NCBI GenBank assembly: GCA_020310875.1
Contig: CM035412.1
Location: 131,708,874-131,772,873 of the forward strand
From: Ceratopteris richardii
Taxonomy: Eukaryota; Streptophyta; Polypodiopsida; Polypodiales; Pteridaceae
Direction of reading: 5' to 3'
Length of the DNA: 64,000 bases
The position numbers and the translations under genes are program-made. This document shows, piece by piece, positions 55,558-64,000 of the stretch. The notes beneath the pieces were generated by a model. It was given only the letters and a program-made list of their open reading frames with translations, did no database searches and was not told the DNA's origin. Every line of letters begins with the position of its first letter. Within the stretch, counting starts at the first letter, position 1.

Positions 55558-56600
55558 ATGGCTGAAAGCAGTGATGTATTTTGTATGTTGGCTGTTGAGG
55601 ATAAGTTGGATGGTACAAATTACCCATTGTGGGCTTATATGATGCGTCATGTATTGGTCGCAAAAGGACTGTGGAATATTGTGCAAGGTGTTGAAAAATG
55701 TCCTATTGCACCTGCAAATACTAGTACTAAAGCTGACATCGATGGCATTGAAGATGACAATATTCTTCATGTTCCTATTCGTGCTGCATTTTCTATTACA
55801 CCTATTATAGAGCAAATTTTTTGGGATGGCAGAGATGCTCAGGCACATGCATTCATAGCCTTGTCTGTCAAATGTGCCATTATTTCTCACATTCGCTCTT
55901 GCAAAACAACTAAGGATGCTTGGGATACACTTATCACATTGTACTAGGCTAGGAATGAGGCTCGTGTTGCTTACCTCTGAAAAGAATTGGACATTGAGCA
56001 TATGAATGAAGGTGATTCTATGGAGATTTTTCTAACGAAGATCAAATACTTGAAGGAACAGTTAATTTTTGCTGATGATGTCTTGCCTGACAGTTCACTT
56101 GTGCAGATTATTCTGAATGGTCTTCCCAATTCATACCAGAGTTTTTCTTCTACTCTTCATTTGATGATGAAAGGCAATCCAAATGCCTTAACATTTGAGG
56201 AGTTAGTCTCTATTCTATTGCAGGAAGATCAGTCTAGGCAGAACAGGTCCATTATGTGTGTTGCAGATCAAGCTTTCCTGGCTCCTCAAAAAGGCAAACG
56301 TAAATGAAGCTCTTCTACTAGTAAGTAGAAATCTGCTAATTCTACACAATCGAAGAAGGAAGATAAAGAAGAGAAGAAAATAGAAAAGCAGAAATTTTTT
56401 TGCAAGTATTGTAAAGAAAATGATCATGTCATAAAGAATTGTCCAAAACTGGCTGCAAAAGAGGCAAAGAGAAAAGAGGCCGGAATGGTTGTTGCAGAAG
56501 CCTCTACATCAAAAAGAGAGTCTTCTAATCTAGTGCAGAATTAAGAATGGGCATTTACTATTGTTTGGAATTTCGACCCATCCTCTCCTGAAGAGTGTAT
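55558..56600 (+). pseudogene. gag: COP15 gag
   Basis: Start ATG at 55558 (MAESSDVFCMLAVEDKLDG), shared with COP16. Gag motifs LWAYMMRHVLVAKGLW, SCKTTKDAWDTLITLY then a stop, NEGDSMEIFLTKIKYLKEQL, LNGLPNSYQSF, ALTFEELVSILLQEDQSRQN. Then a basic Ser/Lys-rich stretch and an intact CCHC, CKYCKENDHVIKNC (56401-56442). Stops near 55947, 55978, 56305 and 56542. The leader 55220-55557 is about 340 bp and non-coding. Confidence 0.87.
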
Positions 56601-58030
56601 GTCTGCAGTAAACTCAGATGTTTGGTACTTTGATAGTGGGGCAACCAAACATATTACCTCATAAGGCAGTTTCTTCGCTTCACTCCAGCTTGCCACTACA
56701 GGGAATATTATCACATGCACAACCAACTCCTCTTATCATGTCATGGGAGTTGGTAAGATCATTCTCACTACTGTTGATGGTAGTTTTTTGACATTCTCAG
56801 ATGCTCTATTTGTGCTAGGGATCAAGAAGAATCTGTTATCAGTTTTAGCTTTAGCCAAGATTGGCTTGGTTGTGAAATTTGTTGATGACACATGTACAGT
56901 TCATGATCTATCAAATGGTGACGTGATTATTGCTTCTGGCATTTTTATGGCATGGGTTGGATAAACTCATAGACTATGAAAAATCTGTGAATGATTCAGC
57001 ATGTGTGGTACATGATTCTCAGGCTATGTCAGATGCAAAGCTTTGGCATGCACGCTTGGTCATCTGAATTTTGCTAGTTTGATATACCTGCAGAAATCTC
57101 AAATGGTGTCCTCTTTGCCCAAACTTGAGGCACCCGTAAACATGTTTGCGAAGGTTGTATTTTGGGCAAAATGCAACATTCATCCTTCCCAAAAGATGGT
57201 TCAATTCAAGCTACTCAGAAATTGCAGCTTGTACATAGTGATATCTGTGGTCTTATGCAGACACCTTCTTTTGGAAACTATCTTTACTTCATGACTTTCA
57301 TTGATGATTTTTCTAGGCATGCATGGGTATATCCATTGAAAGCAAAGTTCGAAGTGTTTATGTGCTTCAAACAGTTTTTGGTTTTGTATGAAAATATGTC
57401 AGCATGTAAAATGGGCACCCTCCAGTCTGATCGAGGAGGGGAATATATGTCTTCTGACTTTAATGCATTTTTGGTTGAACGTGGGATAAAACATCAATGT
57501 ACAGTGCCATATAGACCTCAATAAAATGGAGTTGCTGCACAAAAGATCGGGTCAGTCATGGAGATGGTGAGGTGTATGGTCAAGAGTGAGGCTTTACCAC
57601 ATAATTTCTAGCTTTAGGCCATTATGTGTGCATCATACATACTTAACAGATGTCCCACTAAAGCATTGCAGTCTATCACTCCATATGAAGCTTGGCATGG
57701 TCGTAAGACATCTATTGCTCACCTGCATGTTTTTGGTTGTCATGCATATGCATTAGTGCCTAAACAACATCGTAAAAAATTGGATTATAAAGCAATAAAA
57801 TGTATTTTTGTTGGATATAATTCTGAAAGCAAAGGCTATCGTCCGTATCATGCACAGACTAAACGCATTTTGGTTAGCGGTGATGTTGTTTTTGTGGAAG
57901 ATGTTATTCAGCCTTTACTTTCATGTACGAAGTATACATTTGTTAGCTCCAAAGACATGTATGATACTTTGCTACCTCTTTTTATAGGTGGAGAGTCTAG
58001 TGCTAGTCCTAATGAGGCAACTTCTTAGCC
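56601..58030 (+). pseudogene. pol: COP15 protease and integrase
   Basis: Protease VWYFDSGATKHI (about 56620-56655, D-S-G intact), LFVLGIKKNLLSV, HDLSNGDVIIASG. Pre-integrase LWHARLGHLNF (frame change at the Leu) and CEGCILGK. Core: HSDICGLMQTPSFGNYLYFMTFIDDFSRHAW, LQSDRGGEYMSSDF, then PQ-stop-NGVA, ALQSITPYEAWHGRKTS, HVFGCHAYALVP, KCIFVGYNSESKGYRPYHA. Stops near 57522 and 57609. Confidence 0.86.
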
Positions 58031-59699
58031 TTTGCAGGTTTCATGTGATGATGTAGATCCTTCCACTTCTAATGCAGATTTGCATGATGCACTTGTTGAT
58101 GAGAGAGATGATATTGAGGACATGCACCTCTCTCATACCCTACTCGTCCGGGCTCTCATAGTGCCTCTTTTGCATGAGATTGCTATGCTATGGCTTCCTC
58201 TAGTCTCTATGATGAGACTCAACCTGTTTCATTTGATGATAAACAAAATTTTGAACATTGGATGGCTGCAATGCAATTTGAATATGATGCTATCATGAAA
58301 AATGTATATGGACTTTATGTGATTTGCCTCCTAGCAAGAAGGCCATTGGCACTAAGTGTGTATACAAGCTGAAGCATAAATCTGATGGAACAATTGATAG
58401 GTATAAGGCTAGGCTTTTTGTAAAGGGTTATGCGCAGAAAAGAGGCATTGATTTTGATGAGACATTTGCATGTCGAATGACTACTGTTCATAGCATATAT
58501 GCACTTGCAGCTCATCATGGATAGAATGTACATCAATTGGACATTAAAACTGCATTTCTGAATGATGACTTGCATGAAGAAGTGTATGTTTTTCAGCCCC
58601 ATGGCTTTGTGCAAAAAGAGCATGAAAACCAACTGTGCAAGTTGATGAAGGCATTATATGGCTTAAAGCAAGCACCATGTGCTTGGTATGAAAAGATACA
58701 TGCATATCTGATTGCACATGGTTTTGAGAATATTCCATCTTAAAGCACCTTATATGTTAAGCATGCTAATGATGTGCTTCTGATCATTGTTGTGTATGTT
58801 GATGACATGCTGCTCATTGGTCCTCATGACAATCATATTGCTGGTTTTAAGGCTGATTTGCATGCCTCATTTGAGATGTCTGATTTGGGGTGTTTGCATC
58901 ATTATTTGGGCATTCAATTTATGAAAAGTTGATGGTGGAAAGGCTTTGTGTCAAAAAAAAATTATTGACACATTATTGCAATGTTTTGGCCTTGAAGACT
59001 GTAAACATATTGCCACTCCTATTGAGACAGGTTTATGATTGAGTCTTCATGATGTTGGAGATGCATTTGATGGTGTTCTCTATCAGTAGGCTATTGGATT
59101 CTTGATTTAGTTATGCATCACTCGGCCAGATATTCAACTTGTTGCCTCACAGATGAGCAGGCTTATGCATTGCCCAGGTGTCAAGCATTGGTAGGTGGTT
59201 AAGTGCATCTTTCGCTACTTGAGTGGTACCCGGCTACTTGGATTGTTTTATCCCAAGGGGGATCACTACCTCCAAATTTGCATGATTTTTTTGACTCTGA
59301 CTGGGTTGGTTGCTATGACACTTGTGTGTCCACTAGTGATTTTTGCTTCATGCTTTGTAGCTCATGTATATCTTGGTTGAGCAAGAAGCATCCTACTATG
59401 GCCACTTCCAATTGTAAGGCTGAGTATAGGGTAGCTTTCACAGTGACTGTTGAGTGTGTGTGACTTAGATGCATTATGGATTATTTGGGTGTTGGTCAAT
59501 CTTCTGCCATCACCATCTTCACTTACAGTTAGAGTGCATTGGCATTTGCAAGGAACCTTGTGTTCCATGCTCTCACTAAGCACATTGAGGTGCATTATCA
59601 TTATGTGAGAGAGAGGTTCTTTGTTGGAGAGATCAGCTTGGCATATGTGCCCACGCAAGAGAACATTGTAGACCTTTTCACAAAGTAACATGTGCATGG
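58031..59699 (+). pseudogene. pol: COP15 RT and RNase H
   Basis: Linker, then KCVYKLKHKSDGTIDRYKAR, FVKGYAQKRGIDFDETF, a stop at HHG, QLDIKTAFLNDDLHEEVYVFQP, CKLMKALYGLKQAPCAW and an intact VVYVDDMLLIGP (YVDD 58795-58806). Then SDLGCLHHYLGIQF. RNase H is in pieces: FDSDWVGCYD, WLSKKHPTMATSNCKAEYR, SALAFARNLVFHALTKHIEVHYHYVRE and VPTQENIVDLFTK. At least six stops. Confidence 0.85.
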
Positions 59700-60163
59700 A
59701 CTAGCTCTAATAGGTCACCATGGATGTAACCTCTCTTCATAAAGGGTTGTCTATGTGATTTACCAAGTTGAAAAGCATTGCATTTATATATCATATGTTG
59801 CTTGGATATATTAGGTAGGCCATGCACACTTTGATCCTTGCATATTTGCTTCAAACTTCTTTCACCAATGTGAGCCAATCTTTTGTGCCACATCTCTAAT
59901 TCTAATAGGGTTTGTCCTCCATAATTGAATAGAGCTATATTTCCAGTATCTTGCAATTCAAATGTAAAGAGTCTAGCTAACTTTTCTCCCTTTGCAATTC
60001 TCTTGAATCCTTGTTGAGGATCTTCAACAAATGCTCCATTCCTTGTGAACCTTACCTGCAATCCTTTCTTTATGATTTGTCCAACACTTATCAAGTTCTT
60101 ACTTATGGTGGGTACATACAATACCTTACTAAGTAGATTCATATTTCCATCTGGAGTCTTCAC
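59700..60163 (-). pseudogene. pol: COP14 pre-integrase and zinc finger
   Basis: Frame: LLSKVLYVPTISKNLISVGQIIKKG, RFTRNGAFVEDPQQGFKRI, EMWHKRLAHIGERSLK, YKCNAFQLGKSHRQPF. The second zinc-finger Cys pair is C-x-x-F, so one Cys is lost. It ends at GDLLELVH, where COP15 is joined. Confidence 0.84.
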
Positions 60164-60181
60164 ATTTCCAATCTTTTCAAC

Positions 60182-60553
60182 TCAATGCCTAGTGTCATCT
60201 CCTGTTTGAACCTCATGTCTATTCCTTAGATGTTCTATGTCAGATAGTAGAGCCACATTCCCTGTTACATGATTGGAACAACTAGAGTCTATATAGAACA
60301 CATGCTCATCTGTTTCACCTTGCTTCATGGTCATGTTCATCAATAGAAGTGAGTCCTCATGTATCTGCTCTTTATTGTAATTGTTGTAATCTCTTCTTCC
60401 TCTATATCCTCCTTGGTTATTTGTATTGTTGTAGTTCTTGTTGTGGCCATTGAAGTTGTTTGATCTTACTCTTCCATAGCTTCCTCTATTGAAGCCTCCT
60501 CCTCTCTGATTTCTAGGATTCCTAAAACAGTTCTCATTTGTATGGTTATTCAA
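60182..60553 (-). pseudogene. pol: COP14 CCHC and protease start
   Basis: The knuckle CAICGLNNHTNENC is intact (about 60570-60529). Then a Gly/Arg/Asn-rich region and the protease site VFYIDSSCSNHVTGN, where the catalytic D-S-G has become D-S-S. A stop near 60181 breaks the junction to the pre-integrase frame. Confidence 0.83.
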
Positions 60554-61122
60554 GCCACATATGGCACATGGAGAAGAACTTTGGAATCTCCCCTTGCCTT
60601 GTCTACCTCCTCTGCCTCTTTCTCTTGTACCTCTACCTCTTCCTGCAAAGTTAGCTTGGGAGGTACTAGCTTCATCATCATATCTTTTACCTTTTCCTTT
60701 GCTATCCCTACTCTTATTCTTATCAATGTATAGGGCAAAGGATTGGTTACCTTTTGAGTGTCACTATTCTTCACAAGCTTGGCTTCATGAGTGAATAGTT
60801 GCCCCATGAGAGTGTTGAAGTCAGGTACCTGCATGTCCATGTATAGGTCTATTGTTGTGGTGAAGGCTTCCCATTTATTATCTGCTTTATTCCATTGACC
60901 ACTTGTCTCACTATTTTCTCTTCATCTATGACTTCTCCAATGCTCCCAATTTGGCCAGCTAGGTCCTTCATTTTGGTGAAAAAGTCAGTCACACTTTGCT
61001 TGGGCATCTTCTTGAGTGTTGTAAACTCCATCCATAGTTGATTTTTCTTGGCTTTTGTGCTTGATGAAAAAATGATTCAAGTACATTCCATGTCTCTTGT
61101 GAAGTCTTGTATCTCCTGATGT
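60550..61122 (-). pseudogene. gag: COP14 gag
   Basis: [23 protein letters not shown] block (frame broken), MEFTTLKKMPKQSVTDFFTKMKDLAGQIGS, VRQVVNGIKQ, VPDFNTLMGQLFTHEAKL, then a Lys/Glu-rich tail. The N-terminal ~60 residues lie beyond the GYP5 junction at 61122 and are not found in the window. Confidence 0.8.
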
Positions 61123-61698
61123 GTGGGAGTAAAAAAGGAACTTACAGAACTATGCAAGAATATTGATGAGAATCTAGCCAAGGGATTTATCAAACACTCG
61201 AAGTCTCCTGCAGGAGCCCCTATCCTATTTGTAAAGAAGAAGGACGGGACTCTCCAAATATGTGTAGACTATTGTGGGATGAATAAAGTCAAAATAAAGA
61301 ATAGATATCCTCTACCACTTATATCAAAGCTCTTGGAACACCTCGGAAAAGAAAAGTTCTTCACGAAGATTGACCTTCAAGGATCTTACAATCTTGTTAG
61401 GATCAGAGAAGGAGATGAATGGAAGATATGATTTCGAACAAGGTATGGGCATTTTGAATATGTAGTTGTGCCATTTGGTCTCACAATGCTCCAACTTTCT
61501 TTCAACATATGATGAATGATACCTTTCAAGAACATTTAGATGAATTTGTGGGAATATATCTTGATGATATTCTGATATTCTCCAAAAATCCAGAGGATCA
61601 TGAATATCATGTAAAGATAGTCCTAGAGAAACTAAGAGAAAAAGGTTTATATGAAAAATTAGAGAAGTGCTCTTTCCATTAGACAGAAGTGGATTTTT
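61123..61698 (+). pseudogene. pol: GYP5: Ty3/gypsy RT fragment
   Basis: Plus-strand gypsy [64 protein letters not shown], then a stop after WKI. After this come YGHFEYVVVPFGL, a frame change, and IYLDDILIFSKNPEDH (YLDD 61557-61568), EKCSF and VDFL. Cut at 61698 by COP16. Catalytic residues are kept; there is a stop near 61432 and one shift near 61482. No protease or gag upstream. Confidence 0.87.
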
Positions 61699-61929
61699 TG
61701 TTGATATATTTAGGTAGTGATGTGTGTGAACACTTTAGGACCGTCGGGGCACTTTTTTCCCTCTCTAGGAGGTTTTTTTCCCCCGGCTTGTATATATGCC
61801 TATTGGTCTAACGGGATACTTATCTTTGTACATTCTAGTGGTAATACATTCAACATTCTGTGTTGTGCTCCAGGCTTCTTCTTCTTCCTTGTGTTGTTCA
61901 CATGCTTCTGTAGACGTCTAACTTCAACA
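61699..61929 (+). repeat. COP16 5' LTR
   Basis: 231 bp, TGTTGATATATTTAGG ... ACTTCAACA, with TATA-like TTGTATATATGCC near 61788-61800. Intact TG..CA ends. Confidence 0.9.
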
Positions 61930-61931
61930 AT

Positions 61932-61943
61932 TGGTATCAGAGT
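61932..61943 (+). promoter_or_regulatory. COP16 primer-binding site
   Basis: TGGTATCAGAGT, one mismatch to the tRNA-Met complement. Confidence 0.88.
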
Positions 61944-62283
61944 AGGTCGCCGCTTCATGTAGGGCATTGCCGACACCTCTCCGGTTGTAGTCTCAAAATC
62001 GCACGAAATTTGGTGAGCATACTCAAGCTATTTCAGAGATCAAAATGGCTTTGCTTTGTCATGCTGAAATCACAATCTGAGCTTGTTTAGGCCTCCGAAT
62101 ACCCTATCGTAGGGCTTGTGCAGGCTATTTCATCTTTTTGTTCCAAAGGAATATACCAGTTTTGGTTTGTCAGTATAAGCATCTCAAATCTACTATAGGT
62201 TTAGCAAAATTTGTCTAGGCAGTTTTGCTCAACTTTTTGAGATACAATCAATTTTTTGCATCAAGGTATTTTAGTCACTGGCC

Positions 62284-63340
62284 ATGGCTGAAAGCAGTGA
62301 TGTATTTTATATGTTAGCTATTGAGGATAAGTTGAATGGTACCAACTACCCGTTATGGGCTTATATGATGTGGCATGTATAGGTGGCAAAAGGACTATGG
62401 AACATTGTGCAGGGTTTTGAAAAACATCCTACCACAACTGCAAGTATTACAACTGCAGGTACTGAAGCTGATGCAAAAGGTATCGAAGATGATAATATTC
62501 TGCATATTCTTGTTTGTGTTGTGGTTTTTGCTGCACCTATTGCAGAGCAAATTCGTTGGGATGGCAAAGATGCTCAGGCACATGCATTGATAGCTTTGTC
62601 TGTCAAACGTGCCATCTCACATTCGCTCTTGCAGAATAGCTAAGGATGCTTGGGATACACTTACCACATTGTACCAAGCTAGGAATGAGGCTTGTGTTGC
62701 TTACCTCCAAAAACAGTTGGAGAGTGAGCACATGAATGAAGGTGATTTTATGGATAGTTTTCAAACAAAGATCAAGAATTTGAAGGAACAGTTGATTTCT
62801 GCAGATGAAGTCCTTCCTGATAGTTAACTTGTGCAGACTGTTCTAAATGGTCTTCCCGACTCATATCAAAGTTTTGCTTCTACTCTTTGTTTGATGATGA
62901 AAGGAAAGCCAAATGCCTTAACATTTGAGGATTTAGTTTCCATTTTGTTGCAGGAAGAATAGTCTAGGCAAAACAAGTCTATTCTGTGTGTTGTAGATCA
63001 AGCTTTCCTAGCTAGTCAGAAGGGCATAGGAAAATGGAGCTCTTCTATTAGTAAGCAGAAATGTGCAAATGCTGCACATTTGAAGAAGGAAGACAAAGAT
63101 GAGAAGAAATAAAAAAAACAGAAATTGTTTTGCAAATACTATAAAGCAAATGATCATGTCATTAAGAGTTGTCCAAAACTGGCTGCTAAAGAGGCAGAGA
63201 AGAAGGAGGTCGGGATGGTTATTGCAGAGGCCTCTACACCAAAAAAAGAGTCTACTAATCTTGTGCTCGATGAAGAATGGGCATTTGCTTCTGTTTTCCA
63301 TTTTGACCCATCTTCTCATGAGCAGTGCATGTCTGCAGTA
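62284..63340 (+). pseudogene. gag: COP16 gag
   Basis: ATG at 62284 (MAESSDVFYMLAIEDKLNG), LWAYMMWHV then a stop, NILHILVCVVVF, WDGKDAQAHALIALS, a shift, SCRIAKDAWDTLTTLYQARNE, NEGDFMDSFQTKIKNLKEQLISADEVLPDS then a stop, LNGLPDSYQSF, ALTFEDLVSILLQEE. The knuckle is CKYYKANDHVIKSC (63131-63172): the second Cys is Tyr, as in COP13. Confidence 0.87.
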
Positions 63341-64000
63341 GACTCAGATGTTTGGTACTTTGATAGTGGGGCGACCAAACATATTACCTTGCAAGTGCAG
63401 TTTCTTCTCTTCACTCTAGTATCCCCTCCACGGAATACTATTACATGCACTAACAACTCCTCTTATCCTGTTATGGGATTGGTAAGATCATTTTGACTAT
63501 TGCTGATGGTAGTTCCTTCACTTTGTTAGATACATTATTTGTGCCAGGGATCAAGAAAAATCTGTTATCAATTTCTACATTTGCCAAGATTGGCTTGATT
63601 GTGAAATTTATTGATGACAGATATACAGTTCATGATCTGTCAAATGATGATGTCATTATTACTTCTGGCATTTCATGTCATGGGTTGTATAAGCTCATGG
63701 ACTATGAAAGATCTGTAAATGATTTGGCATGTGCAATACATGATTCTCAGGATATGCCAGATGCAAAGCTTTTTCATGCACGCTTTGGTCATCTTGATTT
63801 TACTAGTTTGCTACACCCGCAAAAATCTAAAATGGTGTCCTCTTTGCCCAAACTTGAGGCACCCAAAAACATGTCTGTAAAGGCTGTATTTTGGGAAAAA
63901 TCCAGTGTCCTTCCTTTCCAAAAGATGGTTCAGTTCGAGCTACTCAAAAATTGTAGCTTGTACATAGCGATGTTTGTGGTCCTATGTAGACATCTTCTTT
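63341..64000 (+). pseudogene. pol: COP16 protease and pre-integrase
   Basis: VWYFDSGATKHITLQ (D-S-G intact), a frameshift near 63480, then LFVPGIKKNLLSIS, HDLSNDDVIITSGISCHGLY and LFHARFGHLDF (expected W-H-A-R is F-H-A-R). The window ends inside the zinc-finger/core junction. Confidence 0.84.

Larger units (their letters stand above)
54976..59699 (+). mobile_element. COP15: copia element without 3' LTR
   Basis: Plus-strand element: 5' LTR (54976-55205), tRNA-Met primer site, leader, gag, CCHC, protease, integrase, RT and RNase H up to FTK (59690). No polypurine tract or 3' LTR follows; the next bases belong to COP14. Its family is shared with COP6, COP9, COP13 and COP16. Many stops. Confidence 0.87.
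51746..61122 (-). mobile_element. COP14: copia element split by COP15
   Basis: Minus-strand copia of the COP4 LTR family. It has a 3' LTR (51746-52794), polypurine tract, RNase H, RT and integrase C-part to 54975, then [COP15], then pre-integrase, protease, CCHC and gag at 59700-61122. It is cut by GYP5. Between LLELVH and the Glu side of the core, about 0.3-0.4 kb of integrase is missing at the COP15 junction. Left flank GTTAT. Confidence 0.83.
61699..64000 (+). mobile_element. COP16: copia element, 5' part, runs off the window
   Basis: 5' LTR (61699-61929), primer site, leader of about 340 bp, gag, CCHC, protease and the pre-integrase start. Sister of COP15; the rest lies beyond 64000. Confidence 0.88.

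Overview
The window is intergenic DNA from a land-plant nuclear genome. It is packed with nested, mostly decayed LTR retrotransposons. The evidence is many Ty1/copia and Ty3/gypsy gag-pol fragments on both strands, plant-type primer sites (complement of initiator tRNA-Met, TGGTATCAGAGC), two tRNA-derived SINE candidates with target duplications, and one plant lipid-transfer-protein gene with its eight-cysteine motif. The density of nested elements suggests a large genome (gymnosperm- or fern-like), but the species cannot be named from sequence alone. I label elements GYP1-5 (gypsy) and COP1-16 (copia); there is no COP10, and these labels are mine.

Layout. 1-2049: 5' part of a minus-strand gypsy element (GYP1). 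2050-5961: unclassified decayed DNA with a gypsy-like 3' end at its left edge. 5967-11809: COP1, a complete copia with a 5-bp target duplication, inserted just inside an older copia (COP2) whose 5' LTR is 11844-12540. 12541-25300: plus-strand COP3, split at 13812/24859 by minus-strand COP4. COP4 in turn contains gypsy GYP2, a 73-bp tandem array, gypsy GYP3, and a small foreign insert inside its reverse transcriptase (RT) gene. 25330-30430: fragments of gypsy GYP4 and copias COP5 and COP6. 30431-36218: the least repetitive stretch, holding two SINEs, the lipid-transfer-protein gene (34044-34382, minus), long AT and AG microsatellites, and a pair of 188-bp direct repeats.

36240-51260: COP7, COP8 and COP9, then COP11, which is split at 43074/49879 by COP12. 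COP12 is the best-preserved element here: both LTRs, a TTATA target duplication, and a 677-residue integrase/RT/RNase H frame. 51261-64000: a gag fragment (COP13) hit by COP14. COP14 is split by COP15 and then interrupted by a gypsy RT fragment (GYP5), which is itself hit by COP16 running off the window.

No element looks fully coding-competent. Each shows stops, frameshifts, deleted blocks, or lost catalytic or zinc-knuckle residues. The relative insertion order can be read from interrupted reading frames and target duplications. The only probable host protein gene is the lipid-transfer protein.
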